Shown piece after piece: positions 1 to 12,266 of a stretch of 64,000 nt of DNA. Within the stretch, counting starts at the first letter, position 1. Every line of letters begins with the position of its first letter. A program made the translations under genes and the position numbers. The notes under the pieces are model-generated. The model searched no databases, was not told where the DNA came from, and was given only the letters and a program-made list of their open reading frames with translations. Source of the DNA: Theobroma cacao (taxonomy: Eukaryota > Streptophyta > Magnoliopsida > Malvales > Malvaceae); NCBI RefSeq assembly GCF_000208745.1, contig NC_030858.1, positions 6,194,557-6,258,556 of the forward strand. The letters are read 5' to 3'.

Positions 1-239
1 AATTTATACATAAACATTACTATAACTTATAATAAACTTTATTTATATGATTACACTTAATAAGTTTATTAGCTATCACCTTATATTTTATAACATATTG
101 TTTATAATTAATTATTATTTATACAAACTTTGATATAAAATATTATAACATATAAATTATATAATTAATTTCATATATATATATATATAATTATGGATGA
201 AGTTTATAAGTTTTAATATTATAATATGTAAAAAAAATG
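1..239. other. AT-rich intergenic DNA
   Basis: Very AT-rich sequence with a short TA run near 172-190. No open frame, RNA gene or repeat boundary is recognisable. Confidence 0.6.
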
Positions 240-425
240 ATAAAATTTTGGTCAATTAGTCCAAAATCGTCAAAATCGAACCAACTAAACCAATTATATA
301 TTTGATCGGTTTGATATTTCTTTATATTTGGTTGGTTTTGGTTGATTCATTAAAAATGATTGGTCCATTTGATCCTTAAGTATAGTGGACCAAACTATCC
401 AATTCACCCATTTGCTCACCCCTAG
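240..425. mobile_element. hAT-type MITE end (partial)
   Basis: The segment is rich in GGTT/AACC words (ggttggttttggttg near 330-345, with the opposite sense near 280-290). It ends in tgctcacccctag at about 412-424. The reverse complement, ctaggggtgagca, resembles the terminal inverted repeat of common non-autonomous hAT elements in dicots. The matching left end is not visible and may be degraded or outside the window. The family call is inference from the terminal motif. Confidence 0.4.
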
Positions 426-1320
426 ATTGAGACAAAAGATTTCCACAATGTGTTAATTGAGAAAAAGAAATCATAATGTGTCCTATGAGAAAAGTTGAAA
501 TCACAAAAAAGTGTTGGTCAAATTTACTCAAATATTAAATATTATGAAAAATATTCAAATGTAAGACAAACATATAAAAATTAAAAATATTTTTCTTAAC
601 CTTGGTGTCAAATAAAAATGAATAGTTGATTTAAAAGTACAGAGAGTGTAATTCAAATCTAAAAAGTATTTAATTTAAAATTTACCCTTTTTTCCATTTG
701 AGCTTTAGAATAGGTGACCAGAGTTCCAAAGTATTTTAATCTTCAACTTAAATTTGAATTGTTAATTTGTTTAAAATGACAGTATCAATGAAGATAAGGG
801 TTGGATTGACCGGTGTTTATAAACAGTTGTTAAAGTTAATTAAACTTTTATTTAAATTTTTTTCAATTTAAAGCATTATCCTCACCAAATTAAAAAAAAG
901 ATAATATATTTAATTATAAAAAATTATTCTATAAATATTACCTTACTAGTAACCCTTAACGGACCATTTTAGATTTTACAATAAACAGAATTGTTTTGTG
1001 AAAAAAAAATCCTCAAAATAAATATGAATTAGGAAAGGGGGCCATTCATCTCAACCAAGAAGAAGAAGCGAATAAAGTAGCCACCACAAAAAAAAATTAT
1101 TAATAATTGAACTCCAAGTTAAGGAAAGTCCCTAATGAAATCAAATAACAAATGTCGTTGCAGGTGAAATCGACTACTACCAACAATATTTGTCAGCAAT
1201 AAATTTAATAATGGCAAACAAACATAAATTAAGGAAAAGGGTAATAGCGTAAATAGGGAAAAATAATGGTCAGAAAATTGGAAACTTGAAAAATAGCGAG
1301 AGGCGGGAGGAACAGGTGTA
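426..1320. other. Intergenic DNA upstream of FATB
   Basis: AT-rich sequence without a credible coding frame. The last 300 bases probably hold the FATB promoter. No further element was recognised. Confidence 0.55.
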
Positions 1321-1323
1321 CAC

Positions 1324-1330
1324 TATAAAA
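1324..1330 (+). promoter_or_regulatory. Putative FATB TATA box
   Basis: tataaaa sits about 55 bases upstream of a CT-dinucleotide run (1382-1405), a frequent feature of plant 5' leaders. The distance to the FATB ATG (2675) is long because the leader appears to contain an intron. Confidence 0.5.
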
Positions 1331-1354
1331 ATGAGTCGCTGGAAGCCAATTCTC

Positions 1355-2674
1355 TACCACGCACGAAACCGCTGGCCCTAACTACTCTCTCTCTCTCTCT
1401 CTCTCCAAAAACTAAAAAGAAAAGTTTTTTTACTTTTTTTTTCGTTTTTTTCTTAATTTCGTTACTTTTGAAATTCGAAACAGGATTTCAGAAAAATATA
1501 AAACTCTTCAAAAAGCCAGAAAGAAAGCGAAGACGAGAGAAAGGAAAAAGTAGTGCTAGATCGCAAGCCCTAGAAGTAGCGAGAAGGGTTTGTAGATCCT
1601 AAATAACGCAATAGCTTCTACTCTTTGCATTGTTCTCGAGAAAATTTTCCCTCATTGATTCGTCTGGTTTTTTTTTGGTTGAGGTACGGACGTGGAGGTT
1701 TTCGCTGTTTTTATTTGTTTTTTCCTTTCATTTTCCGTTCGATCTGCGTTTTCTGGTTGAAATGTTGCTGCTCTGTTGGTTTCTGAGAAAGGAAAGGAAA
1801 TTTTGGATGTCGCTTTTGTTTTATGTTGTGTAGGTTTTGAGTGACGGTGGCGGCCATGGGAGATCTAATATTTTCTCTCATTTTCCCAGCAACCAAATGC
1901 AGCTCAAAAACTTTTAATTTTTTCCGTCGTCTATTTGTCGTCGCCATTTCTGTGTTCTGTCGTGTTGATTATAATTTTCTCATGAAATGGAGAATCCAAA
2001 AGATTATTGAGAAAATGTTCCGTTTCGAACTGTAACGGATAGGAAAGCTGATACGTGTTTATTAATTGTTTACTATTTCTCTGTCCTATATTTTTTTGGC
2101 TTTTTGTTGTTCAAACTTTTTACAGCTGAGATCTGCTTTGTTATTTTTGTTTTTAGAGATTCTGCTTTCGTTTTACGACGTACTTTCCTCATCGCTGATT
2201 AAGATTTTTTAGAAGTTAGAACCATAATAGTTTCCTTTGAGCATCTCGCAAATCCTTTTTTTTTTTCCTCTTTGTCGCCTAATTTTTAGAAATGAAGAAC
2301 TTCTTTGATTTTTTTTTAAATAATTCTGTTCCTCTGTTCTTTGGTTAGATTCTGGAGAAAACTAAATATGATGCTGCATGTTAAAAAAAATGAGAAACTT
2401 TTTACCATTTTAGAATTTCCCTTTTTGTTTTTGGAAAAAAAGCTGGAACTTGCTTTAAAAATATTGAAATTGGTGATCTTCTTTTCAGCCAAAATTTGAG
2501 AATTTTGTGATTATATGAATTGTTAACGCGTGATGTTCTGATTCTTTACAATATGTGATACAGTTGGAGGATGCAGCAGTTGCTTCTTTAAAAAGCTTAC
2601 ACTTTGCAGAAGAGGGAATTTAACGGAACATTGCTGTGTTAGCGGATAATTGAGGTTTTTAAATTTTCAAAATC
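1355..2674 (+). other. FATB 5' leader with probable intron
   Basis: The leader begins after the TATA box and includes the CT run at 1382-1405. A T-rich stretch follows that looks intronic, with a likely donor near 1684 (gtacgg) and a likely acceptor at about 2563-2564 (gatacag before ttggagg). Short open frames in the stretch look like chance frames within the intron. A leader intron is common in plant FATB genes; the exact sites need transcript data. Confidence 0.5.
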
Positions 2675-5600
2675 ATGGTTGCTACTGCTGCATCATCTGC
2701 ATTCTTTCCGGTCACTTCATCCCCGGACTCCTCTGACTCAAAAAACAAGAAGCTTGGAAGTGGATCTACTAACCTTGGAGGTATCAAGTCGAAACCATCT
2801 ACTCCTTCTGGAATTTTGCAAGTCAAGGCAAATGCTCAAGCTCCTCCAAAAATAAATGGTACCACGGTCGTGACAACTCCAGTGGAAAGTTTCAAGAATG
2901 AGGACACTGCTAGTTCCCCTCCTCCCAGGACATTTATAAACCAGTTACCTGATTGGAGCATGCTTCTTGCTGCTATCACGACAATTTTCTTGGCTGCTGA
3001 GAAGCAGTGGATGATGCTTGATTGGAAACCCAGGCGGCCTGACATGCTCATTGATCCATTTGGTATAGGGAGGATTGTTCAGGATGGTCTTGTTTTCCGC
3101 CAGAATTTCTCTATAAGGTCTTACGAGATAGGTGCTGATCGGACAGCATCCATAGAGACGCTAATGAATCATTTACAGGTTGGTTATAGTTATAAGGCTG
3201 GAATGTTGAGCAACTTATGTTGGGAACTAAAAATTTATATTTACTCATTTTTTATGTAGATGTATTGCATAAGCTTGGCTTTTCAATTAATATTTCTCTT
3301 TTTGGCAGGAAACGGCTATTAATCATTGTAGAAGCGCTGGACTGCTTGGAGAAGGTTTTGGTTCAACCCCTGAGATGTGCAAGAAAAACCTAATATGGGT
3401 AGTCACTCGCATGCAAGTTGTGGTTGATCGCTATCCTACATGGTAAGTCATAGGTTTTTGCTCATGATTTGCTCTTATAGCATCAATTCATGACAAGCCA
3501 CTTTTGCTCTACCCATGTTGTTGTGGTTTATATACATATGATGTTATGTTGATACAGTACATTATGTGAGGCATATGTTGTGCTGCTAACTATTTTAGTT
3601 CTTGCATTCCACTGGCTAGATTTTTTTTTTCTTTTGGCTAGGAAGATATAGAAACAGGCTATGGATCAGTTTAACCTCTAACTTTGAACTCTTGTGGCCT
3701 GATCTGTTTCTTAGGCAAATGATCTTATATCACATCTCATGCACTCATAGTTTTGTTCTGTTAAAACATGGATCTATTTTCTTACTTTAGGTAAAAGGTG
3801 AGTTATTGGTATTGGTATAAACAATTGGCAAGTTATTGGTGTAAGCAATTCAATTAATATTGGCTGGATTATTTTGTCAGTTGACTGGTGATAGCTTGTG
3901 ACAGAAGCTGGGATTATATATTGAAGCAAATTATGACCATGCAGGGGCAAGGCTATTTGTCTGTTCACTTTATAAACATGGCCTCTTCTGTGGTTTACTT
4001 AGGCATTAGGCAGGTTTTAATGTTGAATATAATAAATATTACAAGGGTTTTTGCATTTTTACTCTCTTTGATGGATGCCTACTAGCCTTATGAGGGTGAA
4101 GGTTTTGGAAACCATTAAGATATATTGTAGATCACTTATTTATAAGATTTGGAAGCAATGGGGCTCAAAATATTTCTTGTGGATCACATATTTATAAAAT
4201 TTGAATGAATGAATTTTAAGGAGAGTCATTGCTTTTGGTATATCATAAAATTTAGTGATTCTGCATGTATTAGGATTACTATGAAAGTTGATATTGTTGA
4301 ACATTGAACTCATTTATCTCTGTCTTGCAGGGGTGATGTTGTTCAAGTAGACACTTGGGCCAGTGCATCGGGAAAGAATGGTATGCGACGGGATTGGCTT
4401 GTCAGTGATAGTAAAACTGGTGAAATTTTAACAAGAGCCTCAAGGTAGGGCATCATTTACAGAAGTTGCTTCTTGTGCTTATGGGTGATTTTTACTCTTA
4501 GCTTTAAACAAACGAATGGATCATCTTTTATTTTTGAATCAAAACTAGCTTTTCCAAATGCCAAATATCACAGTATTATGCAGCTAATATAACATTATAC
4601 TCTCCAGTCACTGACTTTATCCCTAGAACAACTGAATGAATGGGTCATCTTTGACATCAGTCTGGAAAGGATCACATTTATTCTTACTATTTTACAACAT
4701 GATCTGATATTTTGCCATGTGTCTTGTTCTTCTCACAATTAAAAAAAATGTGAGTAGCCACGGTCAGAATTTATTGTCTCTAAAATATTTCAAAATTTTG
4801 TTTTGCAAGCATTTTTAATGTTTTCAATTGATCTTTGAGTCTTTGTTTTGGTTTTCTAGACAACAAAGTGTAACTGTTCTTTTCCTCTGTGAGCTTGTAC
4901 ATTATTAAATGGTGTTTCAGGAGTAACTTATCTGGGTTCCCTTTGTTCTGATTTTGCTTGGTGACCTGCAGTGTATGGGTGATGATGAATAAGCTTACTA
5001 GAAGGTTATCTAAAATTCCAGAAGAGGTCCGAGGAGAAATAGAACCTTATTTTATGAATTCTGATCCTGTTGTGGCTGAGGATAGTAGGAAATTAGTGAA
5101 ACTTGATGACAGCACAGCAGATTATGTCCGTAAAGGTTTAACTGTAAGCCCCTGCTTCCCCCTCTCTCTTCTTCAGCGTAGTCATGGCTATGGGCACCTA
5201 TAATTGTCTTGCTATTCATTTGTTGCATTCTTGTTTGAAGTGTATTTTAACTTTGCAGCCCAGATGGGGTGATTTGGATGTCAACCAGCATGTCAATAAT
5301 GTGAAGTACATTGGCTGGATCCTTGAGGTAGAATCTTTCCCGCTACATTTCAATGATTTTCTTTTGAACTTCCCCTCCTCCCCCTTTAACTCTTCTCCCC
5401 CCATGACTAACAAATGAACCAAAATTGTAACCATTTTATCTCATATATTGGACCTGTGGTGCTCAGCAAGAAGTTGCTAGGGGGGCCCTTGAAAATTCTT
5501 ACCTGACTAGAATTAGCTATTTGTCCTGGCTGGAAGCATAGAAATCAGTTGTGGTTGTTTTCAAATCACATTTGTCTTCCAGCCAAAAATAAAAAATCTT

Positions 5601-6164
5601 ATTTACTTTAACATTCCATAGAAGTATTTAAGTTTCTGTTATCTATGAAAATGAATTGTGTGCCTACATTTTCACTTGGCTGATACTGATCACCAATGCC
5701 CCAACTTTGATAGAAGCTTTTTTGGAGCCAAGGGCCTCCAAGTTGAGTAGAGGAAACTAATGAGAAACTGCAATTTAGGAACTCAGTGCTTGGAATCTGA
5801 TTTAGGATGCACTTCTTCCTGTGATTTTACCAATTATCTCATTCATGCATTTGGAAGTTTCATGCATCTAACTGGAAGGTAATACTGGCTGCAGAGTGCT
5901 CCACTGCCAATCTTGGAGACTCACGAGCTTTCTTCAATGACACTGGAATATAGGAGGGAGTGTGGGAGAGACGGTGTGCTGCAGTCCCTAACTGCTGTCT
6001 CTGACTCTGGTGTGGGCAACTTGGTGAACTTTGGTGAAATCGAGTGCCAGCACTTGCTCCGACTCGAGGATGGGTCTGAGATTGTGAGAGGGAGGACTGA
6101 GTGGAGGCCGAAGTATGCGAAAAGTTTTGGTAATGTGGGCCAACTTCCTGCTGAAAGTGCATAG
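2675..6164 (+). CDS. FATB: Palmitoyl-ACP thioesterase FATB, plastid
   Basis: Hydrolyses saturated acyl-ACP, mainly 16:0, in the plastid stroma and releases free fatty acid for export. Six exons keep frame: 2675-3178, 3309-3442, 4331-4444, 4972-5143, 5259-5327, 5895-6164; 420 residues, normal for FATB. Residues 1 to about 60 are Ser/Thr-rich and fit a transit peptide. WSMLLAAITTIFLAAEKQW at about 94-112 is the hydrophobic segment typical of FATB rather than FATA. The catalytic motif NQHVNNVKYIGW gives Asn317 and His319; Cys354 lies in YRRECGRD. The 35-residue His-Cys spacing matches other FatB enzymes. GRD is followed by Gly where most relatives I recall have Ser. The first ATG with the conserved MVATA start was chosen. 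Confidence 0.96.
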
Positions 6165-6201
6165 AATTCAACTTCTGAAGCTTATAAAAAAAAGAATTCA
6201 A

Positions 6202-6468
6202 CTTCTGAGTTGTGGCTGGAGGGGCAGTAGTCTCGTTGCTGTGTGTCACAATGCTTGTGTAGATCTATCATGTTCTTTGGATTTATATATGTTTCTTCTT
6301 TATATATAAATAACTATATATATATATATATATNCTTCTGAGTTGTGGCTGGAGGGGCAGTAGTCTCGTTGCTGTGTGTCACAATGCTTGTGTAGATCTA
6401 TCATGTTCTTTGGATTTATATATGTTTCTTCTTTATATATAAATAACTATATATATATATATATATAT
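6202..6468. repeat. Near-exact direct duplication around a single N
   Basis: About 132 bases of the FATB 3' untranslated region (6202-6333, starting cttctgagttgtggctgg and ending in a TA run) are repeated from 6335 to about 6468, separated by one N at 6334. Identical copies joined by an N suggest contig ends that were abutted without merging, so this is probably an assembly duplication. Confidence 0.85.
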
Positions 6469-7447
6469 TCCTTTTGATTCGTCTTCCTCTAGAGAAAAAA
6501 AAAAAAGGCTGTAAGCTCATTGTAATTAGCTCTTGCTTTATGCACTCTCTCTTCCTTGGCTGCCTATGGCCCTCCCAGCTGGCTGTCTGCCATGAAGGTA
6601 GTTCTGCTTTCGAAAGCCATGTGAGGTGGAACAACTTTTGTATAGGAGGAAATGTTCTCTTATGCTTTGCCTTGCTGGTCGGTTGGTTCCGTATTCACCT
6701 GATAGATTCTGGCTACTTTAGGGTAAATCATCTCTTAATTTGGCAGGATATATGTATATTTTTAGCATCTCAATTTAATGGACAGTTGCCTTCCATCTCA
6801 TCCCAATAATTTGCCTAATATTCTTATTAATTATTATCAAATCAAGAAAGTTGATAGATTGCAAACACAAATCTGTTGGGATTACCATAAAATGATCCAA
6901 GAAAATAGAATAAAGGCCAACATGACCCAAGACAGAAACTCAAATTTAGAGATAAAAAGCCTTAATAAACATTAGTTAGATATTACATGCTGAGATGTCG
7001 TGGTGGTAGCGCATAAACTTGTATATAACGCTCCGCTATGATTTAGATTTTAAAATTTTAAAAGTACTACTTTCTGTCTAATAAAATGAAATTGCTTTAT
7101 GTCAACTTTTAATATTCTAAGAATTTTGGAGGAAAATAGTAAGAAGAATATGAAAACAAGTCTTAGGATATTCGGGTATTTTTGTAATCGGGTAGGGGAG
7201 AAAGAAGTTATGAATGTCAACGGATACTTTGGAGTCTGGTGTTATATATTATTCGATTTAATTAAGTAATATTAAGATACTTTTCAGGTATTAAATCTAT
7301 TATTCATCATGAATTATGGTATTTAACGGGTAATGTTTAGGATATTCGGATATAAATTTGGAAAACAATTATAAATTTAATTGAATATTTATAGGGTTTG
7401 GATACTCTATCCAATAATAGAGTTTCCATTCGGATACTTAAAAAATT
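6469..7447. other. Intergenic DNA downstream of FATB
   Basis: The first few hundred bases may still be FATB 3' untranslated sequence. The rest becomes AT-rich. Short open frames at 6474-6975 have no recognisable protein features. Confidence 0.5.
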
Positions 7448-9363
7448 GTCAAAATATTTACCAAATTCTTACACTCATACATTTTGTTGAATTTAACCCA
7501 TATATTTAAAATCAAAGCAATTTAATACCTTGATTTTAAGAATTACTTCAATTTAATCTCTACTTTTAACGGTATTTAATTTTGCTGTTAAAGAGGATGA
7601 TGTCAATGTTGATATGACACATTTTGATGATGTGACACTAACATGATGATGTGACATGTCACATGACATCAATATAATCGCATGTCAATACTGACGTGAC
7701 ACTAATATGCTAACATGTTGGTGCCGCATGGTTGATAAAAATTTTTTTAAAAAAAAAGTGTGTCATGTTATAGAAATTAAATTGAACAAAAATATATAAT
7801 ATAAGGACTAAATTGAATAAAATTATGCTGTTGAGGGAGTAAATTGAAAAAAAAATTAAAAAATATAAATATTTAAGTAGATAATAGATATACATATTAA
7901 TAAGTCAAATATTTAATTGTAAAAAATTTATGGTGTTAAAAATATATATAAATATTTTCTTACTTGATTATTTAATTCTAGAATATATACATTAATTTAT
8001 CTTTTTTGAAAAAAATTAAGTTTGAATTCTCCTTCTATAAAAAAATATTTTGAAATTTATTTGACTTAGTTTTTAACTTGAACTGAACTCAAATTAGCAA
8101 AATAAGTTGATTTAGTTACAACTTTCACAATTTACAAATACCCATTCTTTTGGAATTATTCAACATTTGCCCAATTTATCTTTTATTTAAATTTATTCAA
8201 ATTTCTTATAAAACGATTTTATTTAAGTTCAAATATTACAATTAAATTCTGCTAAATTTAAATTTAAATTATTAATTGGATCTATAAAAAATTTGTAAAT
8301 ACAAAATAAAATGATACAAATATTTATAATTATATTTAACTTTATCAATAATAAATGCAGTCTTTAATCCAAAAAATTACAACGTAAAAATTAAAAAAAT
8401 ATAACTTAAAATATTAAATCAAATAAAAACATAAAAAAATAAATTAAAACTTGACGGGATAGAGTAGCTCAGATTCTATGGGTGTAATAAAAGGTTTGTC
8501 ATGTCCAAGTTAAACAAATTAGAATGAAGAATTATTTTTATAATTATCGTTAACTCCATATCTCCCTTCTTCATTTTTTTCAAAAGAAAAAACTAAATCA
8601 ACTTATTTTACTAATTTGAATTCAACTCAAGTTAAAAACTAAATCAAATAAATTTCAAAATTTTATACTATTATAAATAGAAGAAAAAATAATTTATTTA
8701 ATCTGTTTATATTATGTTACTCCAACATAATTTCAGTTCTTCATCTAAATTTGGCTTTATGTATGGAAATTTTTTTCAAATTTTTTTATAGAAAGAGAAT
8801 TCAAACTCAATTTTTGCAAAGAAAATAAATTAATGTATATATTCTATAATCAAATAATTAGGAAAATATTTTTATATATTTTTTAACACTATAAATTTTT
8901 TACATTTAAATATTTAGCTTATTAATAAGTATATCTATCATATATTTAAATATTTTTTTCAATTTAGTCCCTTTAATATTTCAATTTTGTTCAATTTAAA
9001 CTTACACTATATTTTTTGTTCAATTTAGTTCTTATGACGTAATATCAATTTTAAAAAAAAAATTTTTTTTTTTAAAAAAAAAATTTTTTTGACCTATCAC
9101 ATCGTACCAACACATTAGCATTACCACGTCATCTTATTAGTGTCACGTGACATAGCCATGTCATCATGTTGGTGTCATGTTATCAAAATGTGTCACGTCA
9201 ACACTGATGTCATCTCTTTTAATGACAAAAATAGATTGTCGTTAGGAGGAGAGATTAAATTGAAATAATTCTTAAAATTAAAAAATTAAATTACTTCGAT
9301 TTTAAACACAAAAACTAAATTAAATAAAATACATAAATATAAGAATTTAGTGGATATTTTGAC
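7448..9363. mobile_element. Long terminal-inverted-repeat (foldback) transposon
   Basis: The left arm starts gtcaaaatatttaccaaatt (7448) and the right arm ends with its inverse (gaatttagtggatattttgac, to 9363). Reverse-complementing the right arm follows the left arm for about 650-780 bases with scattered mismatches. Shared blocks include gacacattttgat, ttattaataag and aaaataagttgatttagtt. The right arm carries about 110 extra bases near 8650-8780. The central loop (about 8130-8587) has no transposase. Flanks ttaaaaaatt (7438-7447) and ttcaaaaatc (9366-9375) agree at 8 of 10 bases and could be a Mutator-like target duplication; that class is inference. Confidence 0.8.
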
Positions 9364-11450
9364 CCTTCAAAAATCATAGATATTCTACCCATTGATATCG
9401 AGGAGGAGGTGAGTTGAAGGATTTCTTATATAAAGGAAATAGGTCTCTCCTGGCTTTCCCTGGATGAAGTGGGCAATCTGGCTCAGGGCCTTTGTCCATG
9501 ATGAAGTCCTCAAACCAACCCAATTAAACGAGCCCATTCTTTTTAATTTCAAAACTAGGTCCTGATTGATAGAGTAAAGTTTATGATTATTTGTTACATT
9601 TTTAGTTTTATCTTAACTATTAATTTAATTTCTTTTAACTCTTTTTTACCTACAAGTATCATTAGACTTGATTTCTAACTTAAATCGTAAACATACAACT
9701 CCTCAATCAATCATACAAAAATGTTAACACATCAACACTAATGAAAAGGAAAACTATTCTTTTGACTTTAATTTGTATTCAATTCTTTCTCACATGCAAT
9801 ATGAATTAAAAGGCTTCAAGTTTGTATACTTTTTACTAACAAAAAACGACTAATACTTTTTAAGCAATTAACTACTATTTATTTGAACTTTTGAATATTT
9901 TTTACTATATTGTTTTTATCAAAGAGATTGTCTTTAATATATCTACTCTTATTTAAATTATAATTAATTATAGATTACTCTTTTTCCCTCCCCCCAACCA
10001 CTTGAAATAGAGATAAACCATTACTTTGATGTGAAGAAATAAATACTTAATTGATGAGTTGGAGTTACTGTACATGCATGTATTATCAACAAATGCATGC
10101 ATGTCCACACATGGGAAACATAAACCAAGTGGTTAGATTAGTCTTGGGTCTAAATGTATTTTATACAAGGGTCAGAAGAAAAGATTGATACATTGCACTT
10201 TTTACAACGAATCATACAAAAGGGGTATATAATGTAAGACAAACTTAGAATAATTAAGGGATTATCAAAATAAACCAATCCTTCCATGTTCTTGTTTTTA
10301 CTTGTTATTATATCCCTGCATATGCTCATCAAAAAACTCTCACATGATTTGGCATCAATCCCTAGCTATAATAAGTTGAGTTCATCAATCCACCTTTCCA
10401 TACATAGTATATCCTATTCAGTTATCCATTTTTATATATATAAATATAAAAGAGAAATTATATATATGCCAATCATTTTGCCTCATTTCCTATAACAAAG
10501 CCAAGGCATTTGTGTATGCTTGGGGTGTTTTTCTTTTTAATGTATGTATCAAGATTATAAAGCTTCCCAATTTCCAAGTTTTTTCATTAAAGCTACATGA
10601 TGCAATGGCTTTCTGCCTTTGCATAAATCATTCGAATCTTCAATCAAGTTGTCACCATAATTTAGTATCAAGATTCTAATTTTGGTCAACCAAACTAAGT
10701 AAGACGTGACTATTTTAAGTAATTACTAGGGATTTATATGCTATGTAAATTGCGTATTTTATATGCACAACTTTATATTTTGATATAAAGTAATGCTAAA
10801 TAAACAAACATGATTTAACAGCTAATAAAGTTTAAACTAAAGAATCGAAAAAGGCATCTTGCGAAAAGACTAAAAGAAAAGAGTATGGGGGAACATATGC
10901 ATGCAGCAATTTACAACTTACATGAAATTAATTAATTTTAATAAGATTCTTGGTGTTTATATTAAGCTTTTTGTTTGATAAGATTTTTGGTGTTTATATT
11001 AATTAATTTAGAACCGTAAAATCAGCGTCGGACCATAAACATTGCACGGTGAAGCCGCGTGCGGCAACCGGTTTTGCTGTTTGGCTTGTGAGGGAGGACT
11101 TTGAAATTTCGTCCTCGTTTTTTCAGAATAAAAAAAAAGAAAAAGAAATGAGATTCGGTGAATCGAAATGAGACACGTCGCCGACATTCCAGCATCCGGC
11201 ACATGCTTGTCGGAGATTCATTTCTTGCATTGACTTGTATGGTTCTGACATGTGGGTCCCACTTCATCTTTCGTTTGACCTTCTTACCCTTCTTGACACT
11301 TCTACATGGACAACCACACATGGGTCAACCCCTAATGTTAATGTTTGAGAATATTAGGAAATAACTCTCATCTTAAAATTAGTGGAGAAAACTAGAGAGA
11401 ACACCCGAATCTTTTGCTAATAATAATTGAGGGTTTGGATTTGAATTTAT
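9364..11450. other. Intergenic DNA between the TIR element and the Aux/IAA gene
   Basis: AT-rich DNA without a credible gene. A short tandem repeat of about 36 bases is centred near 10945-11005 (ataagatt[c/t]ttggtgtttatatta twice). The part from 11020 to 11320 has more mixed base composition and overlapping open frames, but no recognisable protein. Confidence 0.5.
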
Positions 11451-11520
11451 TTAGATTACCAAATAAATTCATTTTTATTGAACCTTTTACCATCAACAAC
11501 TTAATAAATTTTTTTCTATT

Positions 11521-11526
11521 GAGACA
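11521..11526. promoter_or_regulatory. Possible auxin response element (GAGACA)
   Basis: GAGACA, the inverse of the TGTCTC AuxRE core, lies about 750 bases upstream of the Aux/IAA start. A six-base match can occur by chance. It is noted only because Aux/IAA genes are auxin-induced. Confidence 0.25.
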
Positions 11527-11797
11527 AATGTATTTTAATTTAATTTTTTAAATAGAAAAATGTCTACATTTATTATTTTAAAAAATGTTTCTACGTGACA
11601 ATGTAGCATTATTCATTATTTTTGTTCTTTAAAATTAAGCAGTACTAAATTAAAATGAAGTTGTTATAAGCTATGAAGCTATTGAGAAGGAAAAGTTATG
11701 TGACGTGGATATTACATAGATATTACGTTTGTATGACACACAGCGGCAGTGTTATTAAACCCCCCACAAATTAAAGGTTCAAAAATTAAAAAATTAG

Positions 11798-11803
11798 TAT
11801 TAC

Positions 11804-11842
<39 letters not shown>
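11798..11842. repeat. (ATT)n microsatellite
   Basis: About fourteen tandem tta/att units about 430 bases upstream of the Aux/IAA start codon. Confidence 0.9.
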
Positions 11843-11843
<1 letters not shown>

Positions 11844-12147
11844 GATTTATAGTACTCAAAAAGAAGAAACAACAGAGTGTCAAATTTCAGGCGAGAGCTT
11901 TTTCTGTTTACTGGTAAGCACTTTTGACGAAAATTTCAAACTTGTTTCAAGCACGAGAAGGGGATGGTCTAATTTTTTGAAAAAAACTTTGATTTGATTG
12001 AATGGACCGACAAGGTGGCTCAAAATTCCATGCTGCTTACGTAACTACATGCACCAATGCCCAACCCCGTCGGTTGCAATCCCTACGTGTTTCCTCTCCA
12101 TTGGGTAAATCATCAAGCTTCGCGCACCTTTGGCTCCTCCTTTTTCT

Positions 12148-12153
12148 TATAAA
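12148..12153 (+). promoter_or_regulatory. Putative Aux/IAA TATA box
   Basis: tataaa within cttataaagcc, about 115 bases upstream of the start codon at 12267, at a good distance for a short plant leader. Confidence 0.6.
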
Positions 12154-12266
12154 GCCGTAAACCCCTGAGCGTTTCTACACGTTATATATGCTGTATTGTC
12201 AAATACTCAAAAGAGAGCAAACATTCAAGCGTTCACTTTGATGCGAAACGCAACCGTTAAAAAAAG

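Noticed and set aside
1630..2035. Open frames before the FATB start codon
   Set aside because: T-rich, lie in the probable leader intron, and show no protein features.
11022..11321. Overlapping frames of 64-99 residues on both strands
   Set aside because: Frames are open on both strands at once and have no motif; more likely upstream regulatory DNA.
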